From CAZZIZ01 sp964654535 (GTDB lineage Bacteria > Bacteroidota > Bacteroidia > Chitinophagales > UBA2359), in NCBI GenBank assembly GCA_964654535.1, contig CAZZIZ010000056.1, positions 1 through 17,594 on the forward strand: DNA of 17,594 nucleotides, in the 5' to 3' direction. The notes under the pieces were generated by a model. The model worked only from the letters and a program-made list of their open reading frames with translations. It was not told the origin of the DNA and did not search any database. Made by a program: the position numbers and the translations under genes. This document shows positions 1 to 7,629 of the stretch, piece after piece; within the stretch, counting starts at the first letter, position 1; every line of letters begins with the position of its first letter.

Positions 1-175
1 AGTCTTGTTTGTGGCTGTAGTATTTGCTTACCGCTTGCGGTAGAAGCAAATGCTTTGCAGCCACAAGCACAAGACCGGAGCGAACGCGGAGCTACGGAAC
101 ATAGCGACCCTTTTCAGCCATTCCCATTTTGGCGCAGCCAAACTGGACTGGCTGAAAAGGGGCACGCCCAAAAAA
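1..175 (-). repeat. Structured intergenic repeat R1, cut by window edge
   Basis: Read on the minus strand it begins with the box TTTGGGCGTGCCCC (159-172), 7 to 10 bases after the serS stop codon. Hairpin I follows: arms CCCTTTTCAGCCA (108-120) and TGGCTGAAAAGGG (149-161), with an inner TTTGGC/GCCAAA stem (128-142). A conserved GGGTCG and CGCTCCG stretch comes next. Hairpin II has nested arms GTCTTGT (2-8)/ACAAGAC (69-75), GTGGCTG (11-17)/CAGCCAC (58-64) and ATTTGCTT plus ACCGC (22-34) against GCGGT plus AAGCAAAT (37-51). The other end of the element lies outside the window. It shares box order but not stem sequences with R2 and R3. It may act as a 3' UTR structure for serS; that is inference. 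Confidence 0.8.
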
Positions 176-178
176 TAA

Positions 179-1453
179 TTAAGAAATACTAGAAAATCCT
201 AAATAGGAATGCAAAACTTCTGGCAATAAAACACTGCCATCTGCTTGCTGATTGTTTTCGAGAATTGATGCGAAAATTCTCGGTAAGGCCAAGGCGCTTC
301 CATTAAGTGTATGAACCAATGTCGACTTGCCGTCGGCATTTTTAAAACGCGTTTTCATACGGTTGCTTTGAAAGGTTTCAAAGTTGGAAACTGAACTTAC
401 TTCCAACCACTTTTCTTGGGCAGCGGAGTAAACTTCAAAATCGAAGGTTAGGGCAGAAGCAAAACTCGTATCTCCTCCGCACAAACGCAAGACGCGGTAG
501 TGAAGGTTTAGTTTACTTAAAAGGCTTTCTACGTAAGCTACCATTTCATCGAGCACTTCATAAGACTTGGCAGGATCAACGATTTGCACAATCTCTACTT
601 TTTCAAATTGGTGTACACGATTTAGACCGCGCACGTCTTTGCCGTATGAACCTGCTTCGCGTCTGAAGCAGGGAGAGTGTCCACACATTTTTACTGGAAA
701 GTCTTCTTGTTTTAAAATTTTGTCGCGGTAAATATTTGTTATCGGAACTTCGGCGGTTGGTATTAAAAACAGATTGTCGGTTTGGGCGTGATACATCTGA
801 CCATCTTTATCGGGCAACTGTCCAGTGGCATAAGCACTGTCCTGGTTAACCATAAATGGTGGAATGTATTCGGTGTATCCTGCTTCGCGGGCTTGGTCTA
901 GAAAAAAGTTTATCAAGCCTCTTTGAAGTCTCGCACCTTTGCCTTTGAAAACGGGAAAACCTGCTCCGGTTATTTTTGTTCCCAGTTCAAGATTAACGAT
1001 ATCGAACTTCTCGATAAGATCCCAATGCGGAACGGCACCCTCTGGTAAAGTGGGAGGCGTACCTACTTCTTTTACTGTTTCGTTGTCCTCTTCGCTTTTA
1101 CCTGGTGGTACACTTGGGTGGGGACGATTGGGTATTATGAGTAAAAGATCGGTTAGCTCCTGGTCTATTTTATCCAGCGCTTCTTGATCGCTTTTTATCT
1201 CAGTTTTTAGCGCTGCAGCCCTCTCTTTCTTTTCTGCCGCCTCGGCCTGTTTCCCATCTTTGAAGAGTTGGCCTATCGATTTAGCTATGCTGTTGCTCTC
1301 ATTCTGTTTTTCTTGTACGATTTTTTGAGCACCACGCTTTTTTTCATCTAAAATTAGAATACGATCTAGAGCCTCTGTATTTGTAAAGCCCTTGACTATC
1401 AGCTCTTTTTTAAGGGCCTCAGCGTTGCCCCGTATGTAGTTCATTTCCAACAT
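179..1453 (-). CDS. serS: Seryl-tRNA synthetase
   Basis: Cytosolic class II aminoacyl-tRNA synthetase that charges tRNA-Ser with serine; it also supplies Ser-tRNA for selenocysteine synthesis where that exists. The 424-residue length is normal. Residues about 30-110 form the charged, heptad-rich antiparallel coiled-coil arm that grips the long variable arm of tRNA-Ser. The catalytic core follows, with a motif 2 region reading FRREAGSYGKDVRGL and a motif 3 region reading LNGSALALPRIFASILE. The ATG at 1453 gives MLEMNYIRGN, matching the usual MLxxxxIR beginning; a second in-frame ATG three codons later (1444) is less likely. The gene is transcribed divergently from rho and has its own promoter candidate 20 bases upstream. 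A structured repeat begins within ten bases of its stop. No unusual residue changes were noticed. Confidence 0.97.
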   Translation of the reverse strand: MLEMNYIRGNAEALKKELIVKGFTNTEALDRILILDEKKRGAQKIVQEKQNESNSIAKSIGQLFKDGKQAEAAEKKERAAALKTEIKSDQEALDKIDQELTDLLLIIPNRPHPSVPPGKSEEDNETVKEVGTPPTLPEGAVPHWDLIEKFDIVNLELGTKITGAGFPVFKGKGARLQRGLINFFLDQAREAGYTEYIPPFMVNQDSAYATGQLPDKDGQMYHAQTDNLFLIPTAEVPITNIYRDKILKQEDFPVKMCGHSPCFRREAGSYGKDVRGLNRVHQFEKVEIVQIVDPAKSYEVLDEMVAYVESLLSKLNLHYRVLRLCGGDTSFASALTFDFEVYSAAQEKWLEVSSVSNFETFQSNRMKTRFKNADGKSTLVHTLNGSALALPRIFASILENNQQADGSVLLPEVLHSYLGFSSIS

Positions 1454-1473
1454 AATCTAGTCGATTTGAGGCG

Positions 1474-1481
1474 CAAATATA
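1474..1481 (-). promoter_or_regulatory. Candidate serS promoter -7 element
   Basis: On the minus strand this reads TATATTTG followed by C, an exact match to the Bacteroidota -7 consensus TAnnTTTG. It sits 20 bases before the serS ATG, predicting a 5' leader of about 14 bases. No clear TTG -33 element lies at the expected distance upstream, so the call rests on the -7 box and position only. Confidence 0.5.
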
Positions 1482-1586
1482 CTACAATGCAAAAGGCACA
1501 TATGGCCGATTTATACTCAGCAATCAATCTGAAAGAGAATCAAATAAATCCTCAAATCAATAGATTATGCCCTTTTTTTGATTGAA

Positions 1587-1640
1587 AGGCCTATCTTTAG
1601 GCTACGAAATCAAGAGATATCAAATCTCATCTTCGATTTC
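1587..1640 (+). promoter_or_regulatory. Stem-loops in the rho leader
   Basis: Two stem-loops precede rho. The first (1587-1603) pairs AG and CCTA with TAGG and CT around a short loop, with one bulged G. The second (1606-1640) is nested: outer arms GAAATC (1606-1611)/GATTTC (1635-1640), inner arms GAGAT (1614-1618)/ATCTC (1624-1628). About 66 bases then separate it from the start codon. Rho genes in other bacteria are often autoregulated through their leader; that this leader works that way is inference. No convincing promoter could be fixed upstream; a TATCTTTA box at 1592-1599 overlaps the first hairpin but lacks a well-spaced -33 box. Confidence 0.35.
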
Positions 1641-1706
1641 TTCTTTCCATACTATTCAAATTAACTCTACTATTTCGGATCATTCGATCTACTTGAATTA
1701 TTAACT

Positions 1707-3281
1707 ATGTACGATATTTTGCAACTCAACGATATGCTTCTACCAGAATTGAAGGATATTGCTAAAGAGCTTGAACTAAAACTAGGTCGCGGTACAAAAA
1801 AAGAAGACCTAATCTATAAGATACTCGACCAGCAGGCCCTCAACACCGATGGTGTGGAAGAGGACAAGCCTAAAAGAAGGGTACGAAAAACCACTAAATC
1901 CGCGACTAAGACAGCAGCCAGGACTAAAAAGCCAAAGACTGCCGAGAATGGCTCGGATTCCGCTGAAGTTGAGGAGCCAGCTGAGAAGCCAAAAGCAAAA
2001 AAGGAAGCTCAAGAAAAAGACGGGGACGACCGTCAAGATACTCGCTCTAAAGGCAGAGACCGCCGAGACGGAGGCCGCGACCGTGATTCTAGAGACTCTC
2101 GCAACAAACCGAGAGATCGCGATAACAACCGAAAGAAAAAAGGAGAGAATATTTTTGATATAGAATTTGACGGGGTCATTCAAGGAGAAGGGATTCTAGA
2201 AATGATGTCTGACGGATATGGTTTCTTACGTTCTTCGGATTATAACTACTTGACCTCGCCAGATGATATTTATGTTTCTCCATCTCAGATAAAACTTTTT
2301 GGTCTTAAAACTGGAGATACCGTTAAGGGATCAATTCGTCCGCCGAAAGAGGGGGAGAAGTACTTTGCACTTTTAAAAGTGGACACCATTAACGGTGTTA
2401 CTCCAGAAGAGTTAAGAGACCGTATTCCTTTTGACTATTTGACTCCACTGTTTCCAGATGAAAAGTTTGAGTTGGCAAGAGACGGCGCGCCGATGTCAGC
2501 ACGTATTATTGATTTGGTTTCTCCAATAGGAAAAGGTCAGCGTGGTTTGATCGTTGCCCAACCAAAAACAGGTAAAACTTTCTTATTGAAAGATGTGGCG
2601 AATGCCATTGCGCAAAACCATCCAGAAGCGTACTTGATTATTTTGTTAATTGATGAGCGTCCGGAAGAGGTGACCGATATGGAAAGAAGTGTGAACGCTG
2701 AAGTTTGTGCTTCTACTTTTGATGAGCCTGCAGATCGTCACGTGAAAGTGGCGAGCATTGTTTTGCAGAAAGCAAAGCGCTTGGTAGAGAGTGGTCAAGA
2801 TGTTGTAATACTCTTAGACTCTATTACCCGTTTGGCGCGTGCTTATAACACGGTTGCTCCGGCATCTGGAAAGGTTCTTTCTGGAGGGGTTGAGTCCAAT
2901 GCATTGCACAAGCCTAAGCAGTTCTTTGGTGCCGCTCGAAACATTGAAGGTGGTGGTTCATTAACGATCCTAGCAACGGCACTTACCGAGACTGGATCAA
3001 AGATGGATGAGGTAATTTTTGAAGAGTTTAAGGGTACCGGTAATATGGAGTTGCAGCTAGATAGAAAGCTCTCTAATAGAAGAATTTACCCTGCGGTAAA
3101 TGTGGTACAGTCGAGTACCAGGCGTGAGGATTTGCTCTTGGATAAGGATACTTTACAAAGAATGTACATTCTCAGAAAGCACCTGTCTGATATGAATACT
3201 GATGAAGCGATGGAATTTATGCTCCAGCATATGCGTGGAACCAAGAATAATGACGAATTTTTGCTGTCTATGAATGGCTAG
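1707..3281 (+). CDS. rho: Transcription termination factor Rho with long disordered insertion
   Basis: Hexameric RNA helicase/translocase that ends transcription at unstructured, C-rich RNA. At 524 residues it is about 100 longer than E. coli Rho. Residues 1-45 form the Rho-N helical domain. Residues about 50-148 are a low-complexity insertion, first Lys/Ala/Glu-rich, then Arg/Asp-rich. The primary RNA-binding OB domain spans about 158-230 (GEGILEMMSDGYGFLRSS). The RecA-like motor has a P-loop (QPKTGKT, about 285-291) and Walker B followed by LLDSITRLARAYNT. The Q-loop and R-loop region around SGGVESNALHKPKQFFGAARNIEGGG is intact. The ATG at 1707 gives the expected MYDILQLNDMLLPELK beginning. 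It stands alone between serS (divergent) and rpmH, with stem-loops in its leader. No intrinsic terminator is visible after it. Confidence 0.98.
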   Translation: MYDILQLNDMLLPELKDIAKELELKLGRGTKKEDLIYKILDQQALNTDGVEEDKPKRRVRKTTKSATKTAARTKKPKTAENGSDSAEVEEPAEKPKAKKEAQEKDGDDRQDTRSKGRDRRDGGRDRDSRDSRNKPRDRDNNRKKKGENIFDIEFDGVIQGEGILEMMSDGYGFLRSSDYNYLTSPDDIYVSPSQIKLFGLKTGDTVKGSIRPPKEGEKYFALLKVDTINGVTPEELRDRIPFDYLTPLFPDEKFELARDGAPMSARIIDLVSPIGKGQRGLIVAQPKTGKTFLLKDVANAIAQNHPEAYLIILLIDERPEEVTDMERSVNAEVCASTFDEPADRHVKVASIVLQKAKRLVESGQDVVILLDSITRLARAYNTVAPASGKVLSGGVESNALHKPKQFFGAARNIEGGGSLTILATALTETGSKMDEVIFEEFKGTGNMELQLDRKLSNRRIYPAVNVVQSSTRREDLLLDKDTLQRMYILRKHLSDMNTDEAMEFMLQHMRGTKNNDEFLLSMNG

Positions 3282-3361
3282 GATCAGCTGAAGAATGGCT
3301 AAAAACTGCCAATTAGGGTCAGGAATAGCCAAATATGAACACGAGAAAGGTCATTTTATAC

Positions 3362-3369
3362 TAAATTTG
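3362..3369 (+). promoter_or_regulatory. Candidate promoter of the rpmH operon
   Basis: TAAATTTG is an exact TAnnTTTG -7 box and is followed by C, as in the serS candidate. It is 27 bases before the rpmH ATG. The upstream -33 TTG is not evident at the usual spacing. It would serve the long plus-strand gene set starting with rpmH. Confidence 0.5.
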
Positions 3370-3395
3370 CCCTCCCATTTGATAATGATAATATT

Positions 3396-3551
3396 ATGAA
3401 ACGTACATTTCAACCATCGAGAAAAAAGAGAACCAATAAGCATGGTTTTCGTGAGAGAATGAGCTCTAAATCTGGAAAGCAGGTTTTGGCTGCGCGTCGT
3501 AAGAAAGGACGTAAGAAACTAACTGTCTCTGACGAGCGCAGATTGAAGTAA
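3396..3551 (+). CDS. rpmH: 50S ribosomal protein L34
   Basis: A 51-residue, strongly basic ribosomal protein of the large subunit, read directly as MKRTFQPSRKKRTNKHGFRE at its beginning and ending in ERRLK. The beginning MKRTFQPS and the middle NKHGFRERM are diagnostic for L34, and KKGRKKLTVS near the end matches the Bacteroidota type. The ATG at 3396 is the only sensible start. It is followed by rnpA, the classical rpmH-rnpA pair, with a terminator-like hairpin between them that could allow far more L34 than RNase P protein. The dnaA gene, often next to rpmH elsewhere, is not in this window. Confidence 0.97.
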   Translation: MKRTFQPSRKKRTNKHGFRERMSSKSGKQVLAARRKKGRKKLTVSDERRLK

Positions 3552-3574
3552 TTCTCTAATAAGATACATTGTAT

Positions 3575-3612
3575 AAAAGCGCGATCTGAGCTCTGTCTTG
3601 GTTGCGCTTTTT
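3575..3612 (+). terminator. Terminator-like hairpin between rpmH and rnpA
   Basis: Perfect 8-base arms AAAAGCGC (3575-3582) and GCGCTTTT (3604-3611), with a five-T run beginning inside the second arm. The 21-base loop holds a GAGCTC palindrome. It lies 23 bases after rpmH and ends 7 bases before the likely rnpA ATG, so it may be a partial terminator or attenuator that sets the L34 to RNase P protein ratio. Confidence 0.5.
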
Positions 3613-3618
3613 CTGTTT

Positions 3619-4017
3619 ATGGTAATCGATAATAGTCTTCCTGTTCAAGAACGGCTAAAAAGCAAGATTCTGATTAGTCGTGTGTTCGCTCAAGGTAAAA
3701 GCAAGAGCGCAGCTCCGCTGCGCTTAATTCATTTGCCTATTGAAAGCAGTGATGCTCGTTCGGCTGGAATGATACAGATAATGGTGAGTGTCTCCAAAAA
3801 GCTTTTTCCTAGAGCAGTAGACCGAAACGCCATTAAGAGACAATTGCGGGAAGCCTATCGCACGCAAAAACACCTCCTGGCGCCTATTGAACCCAAGCTA
3901 GAAGCAAGAGTTTTGGCCATTGCCCTTCTGTTTACTGAAAAGGAAGTTGTTGATCAGAGAATTATTTCAGACAAGCTGTCGTTATTATTAAGGCATCTGG
4001 TATCAGAATATGGCTAA
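3619..4017 (+). CDS. rnpA: Ribonuclease P protein component
   Basis: Small basic protein that binds the catalytic RNA of RNase P and helps it remove 5' leaders from pre-tRNAs. The 132-residue product has the early ERLKSKILISRVFAQGKS segment typical of RnpA and the signature DRNAIKRQLREAYR (about residues 68-81), which forms the conserved RNR helix contacting the RNA. I chose the ATG at 3619. A longer reading from TTG at 3598 adds only MVALFLF, which is foreign to the family, and that TTG lies inside the loop of a hairpin. The stop overlaps the yidD start by 8 bases, implying translational coupling. The RNase P RNA gene is not in this window. Confidence 0.93.
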   Translation: MVIDNSLPVQERLKSKILISRVFAQGKSKSAAPLRLIHLPIESSDARSAGMIQIMVSVSKKLFPRAVDRNAIKRQLREAYRTQKHLLAPIEPKLEARVLAIALLFTEKEVVDQRIISDKLSLLLRHLVSEYG

Positions 4018-4237
4018 GAAGGGCATCCTCATAAGCATTTCGGTGGCTATGATAAAGTTTTATCAAAGCGCCATTTCGCCTTTAATTGGGCCGGCTTGTA
4101 GGTATACACCTACCTGTTCTCAATACACTTTGTTAGCCATAAAAAAACATGGTTTCTTTAAAGGAGGCTATCTTGGAACCAAGCGTATTTTGAGCTGTCA
4201 TCCCTGGGGAGGACATGGTCACGATCCGGTACCATAA
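4010..4237 (+). CDS. yidD: Membrane protein insertion efficiency factor YidD
   Basis: A 75-residue protein of the YidD family (formerly a haemolytic DUF37 domain), which helps insert membrane proteins alongside YidC and the Sec translocon at the inner face of the cytoplasmic membrane. An amphipathic N-terminal segment leads into the hallmark ISPLIGPACRYTPTCSQY and the end HPWGGHGHDPVP; three conserved cysteines are present (in ACRY, PTCS and LSCHP). It overlaps rnpA by 8 bases, the standard arrangement. Unlike in many bacteria yidC does not follow; a protease gene does, 15 bases downstream. Confidence 0.96.
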   Translation: MAKKGILISISVAMIKFYQSAISPLIGPACRYTPTCSQYTLLAIKKHGFFKGGYLGTKRILSCHPWGGHGHDPVP

Positions 4238-4252
4238 TATTATAATTAAAGA

Positions 4253-5920
4253 ATGAAAATACTGCGTCAGCATTTTAAAGCCTTGCTTGCCTTCTGCGTT
4301 TTACTGGCAGCCGGTGGTCTTTTTTCGTTTTCAAAGGCAGATGACAATCTGTTTGAGGTTTCGAAAAATTTAAAGCTTTTCTCCTCACTAATGATGGAGC
4401 TCAATACAATGTATGTCGATGATTTTGATCCCGAGTCGCTTATAGAAACGGGGATGAATGCTATGGTGAGCTCCTTAGACCCTTATACTATTTATTATTC
4501 TGAAGAACAGTTAGAGGGGTTTCACTTACAGACCACAGGAAAGTATGGTGGGATAGGTGCCTTGATACGCACCATAGAAGAAGATGTAATTATTGTAGAG
4601 CCATTTGAAGGATTTCCAGCACAAAAAAACGGTTTGAGTTCAGGAGATAAAATTTTGAAAATTGACGGCACGTCAACTAATGGCTTGGACTCTCAACAGG
4701 TTAGTGGATTGTTAAAAGGAAACCCTGGAACCAGAGTTAATTTGCAAATCGAACAAATTCAGGACGGCCAGGTGGTTGAGAAGTCGCTTATCCGCAAGGA
4801 AGTAGATCCTCCATCAGTGCCGTATGCAGGTGAGGTAGAAGATGGAATTGTTTACGTAAAATTGGATGGCTTTACATCTGGATGCCATAATGATGTCGCA
4901 GATGCCATTAATGTTTATGCCGAGAGCAATGAGTTAAAAGGAGTAGTTCTTGATTTACGTGGAAACCCAGGTGGATTGCTACAAGAAGCTATTGACGTGT
5001 CTGGTTTGTTTTTGACCAAGGGATCTAGTGTAGTTTCGACTAAAGGACAGAAAACAGAATGGGATAAATATTTCAATACAAGGAAGGCTCCGATTGATAT
5101 AGATGTACCTCTAGCCGTTTTGATAAGCCGAGGGTCTGCCTCTGCTTCGGAAATTGTAGCTGGTGTGATTCAAGACCACGATCGCGGTATTGTGGTAGGA
5201 GAGTCTTCTTTTGGAAAAGGATTAGTACAATCGAGTAATGACCTACTGTATAATTCCAAAGTAAAATTGACTACAGCTAAGTATTTTCTTCCATCAGGAA
5301 GATGTGTACAGGCGGTCGACTATTCGGGGCGATATGCCGACGGAGCGGAAACTGTCGCTGACTCATTGCGCACCGCATACTCTACTGCAAACAATCGTAA
5401 GGTCTATGATGCAGGAGGAGTTGATCCCGATATTGAAAAAGAAGCGCAATTTATCAGTAACATCACTATTAGTCTACTTAACCAACAGCACATTTTTAAC
5501 TATGCTTCTGAGTATAAAAGGAAGCACCCGCAACTCTCTTCAGTTAATGAGCTGAATATAGGCGACGAGACCTTTACAGAGTTTGTGAACTTTATAGATG
5601 GTAAAGAATATGACTATACCAGTTATAGTCAAAGCATCTTGACTGAATTGGAGAAGCAAGCTGAAAAAGAAAACTATGATGAGCTTTTGGCAGAGGATAT
5701 TAAAAAGCTTGAAGGTTTAATAATGCACGACAAGGACCAAGAACTGCAAGACAATAAAAGTGAGGTGATACAATTGCTTCGCGAGGAGATAGCCTCGAGA
5801 TATTTTTACCAGAAAGGTAGAATTGCAGTTTCCTTAGGCGACGATACCGCACTTATTACCGCGCTGAATACGCTGAAGGATGCCAATAAGTACAATAACA
5901 TTTTAAACGACAGGAACTAA
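4253..5920 (+). CDS. C-terminal processing protease, S41 family (first paralogue)
   Basis: Periplasmic serine protease of the CtpA/Prc type, which trims C-termini of exported proteins. The 555-residue product has an N-terminal Sec signal or anchor (about 10-26), a helical segment with SSLDPYT (73-79), a PDZ domain (about 92-175) and the S41 core. In the core, SASAS (295-299) contains the nucleophile block and Lys322 in the FGKGLVQ motif is the general base. LDLRGNPGG (233-241) is the family strand-turn. The C-terminal 150 residues are helical and charged. It has a paralogue immediately downstream, joined by a one-base TAATG overlap. Substrates are unknown. The symbol ctpA would be reasonable, but the two paralogues cannot be told apart by name. 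Confidence 0.93.
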   Translation: MKILRQHFKALLAFCVLLAAGGLFSFSKADDNLFEVSKNLKLFSSLMMELNTMYVDDFDPESLIETGMNAMVSSLDPYTIYYSEEQLEGFHLQTTGKYGGIGALIRTIEEDVIIVEPFEGFPAQKNGLSSGDKILKIDGTSTNGLDSQQVSGLLKGNPGTRVNLQIEQIQDGQVVEKSLIRKEVDPPSVPYAGEVEDGIVYVKLDGFTSGCHNDVADAINVYAESNELKGVVLDLRGNPGGLLQEAIDVSGLFLTKGSSVVSTKGQKTEWDKYFNTRKAPIDIDVPLAVLISRGSASASEIVAGVIQDHDRGIVVGESSFGKGLVQSSNDLLYNSKVKLTTAKYFLPSGRCVQAVDYSGRYADGAETVADSLRTAYSTANNRKVYDAGGVDPDIEKEAQFISNITISLLNQQHIFNYASEYKRKHPQLSSVNELNIGDETFTEFVNFIDGKEYDYTSYSQSILTELEKQAEKENYDELLAEDIKKLEGLIMHDKDQELQDNKSEVIQLLREEIASRYFYQKGRIAVSLGDDTALITALNTLKDANKYNNILNDRN

Positions 5921-7557
5921 TGAAAAAAGTAAAGTATAGTATCCTGTTATTGGTTGGGCTTACGCTGTTCTCTGCATTTGATGAGAGTAGAATGTTTAAG
6001 CTTAGTAAGAACATGCAAATATTTGCCAAGCTCTATCGTCAGTTAAGCGTGGCTTACGTGGATGATATTGCCCCGGCACAATTAATGAAAACTAGTCTTG
6101 ATGCAATGTTAAAATCATTGGATCCATACACTAATTATATTTCTGGAGCGCAAATTGAAATCGCACGCTTAGAAAGAGGTACCGTTGGTAACATTGGCAT
6201 TATTACTAAGGATATAAATGGTAAGGTGATTATTACCGAGGTACTAGAAGGTATGGGTGCAAATCTGGAAGGAATCAAAGCAGGAGATGAGTTGATGCGA
6301 ATCGATGGAAAGGGTGTAAAAGGAAAATCAGCCGAGGAAATAGATTTGTTTTTAAAAGGTCAACCCGACTCTCAATTGGATATCGGGTTTATACCCGAAG
6401 GGAGCTCAAAGGAAATTACGAAAACGCTGACCCGTACATTGGTGCCAGCTAGAACGGTAACTTATCACAAAATGTACAATGACTCTATCGGATACATAAA
6501 GCTTGATCAGTTCACAAGAGCATGTGGTTTAGGTATAATGAATGGCGTAAACGATATGCGATCTGATGGTAATTTGAAAGGTTTAATTTTTGATTTGCGT
6601 GGAAACCCTGGAGGCTTGCTCAATGAGGCAGTCTATATTTCTAATTTGTTTATTCCTAAGGGAAAAGAAGTTGTTAGCACAAAAGGAAAAATTCCTTCTC
6701 AGGACTCTTCTCTACCTGGAAAAAATGAGCCCGAGTTTCCAGATTTACCTTTGGTGTTGTTGACCAATGCTAAGTCAGCTTCGGCTTCGGAAATTGTTTC
6801 AGGTGTTATGCAAGATTATGATCGTGGAGTAGTAATGGGACAACGAACTTATGGTAAGGGGTTGGTTCAACAAACCAAGGATATTGGTTTTAAGTCTAAA
6901 CTTAAAGTAACCATTGCCAAGTATTATTTGCCAACTGGGCGCTGCATTCAGGCAATTGATTATTCTGGAAAATACACTGACAAAGGTGCTCAGGAAATTC
7001 CTGATTCTTTAAAGCAATCTTTTCAAACCATCAATAGCGGTCGTACGGTATATGATGCTGGCGGAGTAAATCCAGATGTTGTAATTGAAAAGAAAAAGAA
7101 TGATCAGTACGTTAGCTCATTAACGGACAGCAATAAGATATTTGACTTTGTGAATCGCTTTGTAACGAATAATGATTCTATTAGTAGTCCAGATACATTT
7201 AATGTGAGCGACAAAGTCTTGAGCGATTTTATGACTTTCGTAGAGGGTAGTGATTTTAGATATTTGTCCGCAACTGAAAGAGTAATGGATGAGATGAATG
7301 ATGTTTCGGCAGAAGAGTCTTACTCTCTTGAAACGATGGCTTTACTAAAGTCAATGAAAGAGAAAGTGCAAGCTGCTCAGGCATCAACTTTTGAATCAAA
7401 GCAAGAGCTTATTCGCAAGGCTTTGAAGTCAGAAATTGTATCTCGATACTATTATCAAAAAGGAAAAACAGCGGCTTCCCTTTACGATGATGAAGAGATA
7501 TCTGCGGCAGCGGCACTTCTGGCATCTCCAGATGAATATCAGGAGATACTTAGGTAA
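5920..7557 (+). CDS. C-terminal processing protease, S41 family (second paralogue)
   Basis: Second S41 protease in tandem, 545 residues, with the same order of parts: signal sequence (about 5-20), SLDPYT (66-71), PDZ domain (about 85-165), S41 core with FDLRGNPGG (234-242 approximately), the SASAS nucleophile block (286-290) and Lys313 in YGKGLVQ. Both catalytic residues are present, so neither copy is visibly dead. Conserved blocks around the active site and the C-terminal SRYYYQKGK (SRYFYQKGR in the first copy) show common descent. Loops and PDZ surfaces differ, suggesting different substrates or a hetero-oligomer; that is inference. Translation is probably coupled through TAATG. Its stop codon is in the same frame as the permease gene that follows. 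Confidence 0.93.
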   Translation: MKKVKYSILLLVGLTLFSAFDESRMFKLSKNMQIFAKLYRQLSVAYVDDIAPAQLMKTSLDAMLKSLDPYTNYISGAQIEIARLERGTVGNIGIITKDINGKVIITEVLEGMGANLEGIKAGDELMRIDGKGVKGKSAEEIDLFLKGQPDSQLDIGFIPEGSSKEITKTLTRTLVPARTVTYHKMYNDSIGYIKLDQFTRACGLGIMNGVNDMRSDGNLKGLIFDLRGNPGGLLNEAVYISNLFIPKGKEVVSTKGKIPSQDSSLPGKNEPEFPDLPLVLLTNAKSASASEIVSGVMQDYDRGVVMGQRTYGKGLVQQTKDIGFKSKLKVTIAKYYLPTGRCIQAIDYSGKYTDKGAQEIPDSLKQSFQTINSGRTVYDAGGVNPDVVIEKKKNDQYVSSLTDSNKIFDFVNRFVTNNDSISSPDTFNVSDKVLSDFMTFVEGSDFRYLSATERVMDEMNDVSAEESYSLETMALLKSMKEKVQAAQASTFESKQELIRKALKSEIVSRYYYQKGKTAASLYDDEEISAAAALLASPDEYQEILR

Positions 7558-7629
7558 CTTCGTGTCATCGAAACAATAGAATTCATCTCCCTCTTTGTTA
7601 CTGGCCTTCTTGGCGGTTTCCTATCTGGT

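Noticed and set aside
939..1187. Plus-strand 82-codon open frame opposite serS
   Set aside because: Antisense shadow of the conserved serS reading frame.
1849..2163. Plus-strand 104-codon open frame within rho
   Set aside because: Frame-shifted reading of the low-complexity rho insertion, with no independent start context.
1809..2183. Minus-strand 124-codon open frame opposite rho, with hydrophobic stretches
   Set aside because: It is the antisense reading of the repetitive charged insertion in Rho; the hydrophobic look follows from reverse-complementing Lys/Glu/Arg codons.
3273..3330. Direct repeat GAATGGCTA and weak GGCTA/TAGCC pairing after rho
   Set aside because: Too short, with no T-run; not convincing as a terminator or repeat element.
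3598..3618. Extended rnpA start at TTG 3598
   Set aside because: Adds only seven hydrophobic residues foreign to RnpA and lies in the loop of a hairpin; ATG 3619 is better.
4253..4340. Lipoprotein signal in the first Ctp protease (Cys15)
   Set aside because: The residues before the cysteine (LLAF) do not fit a lipobox because Phe occupies the -1 position.
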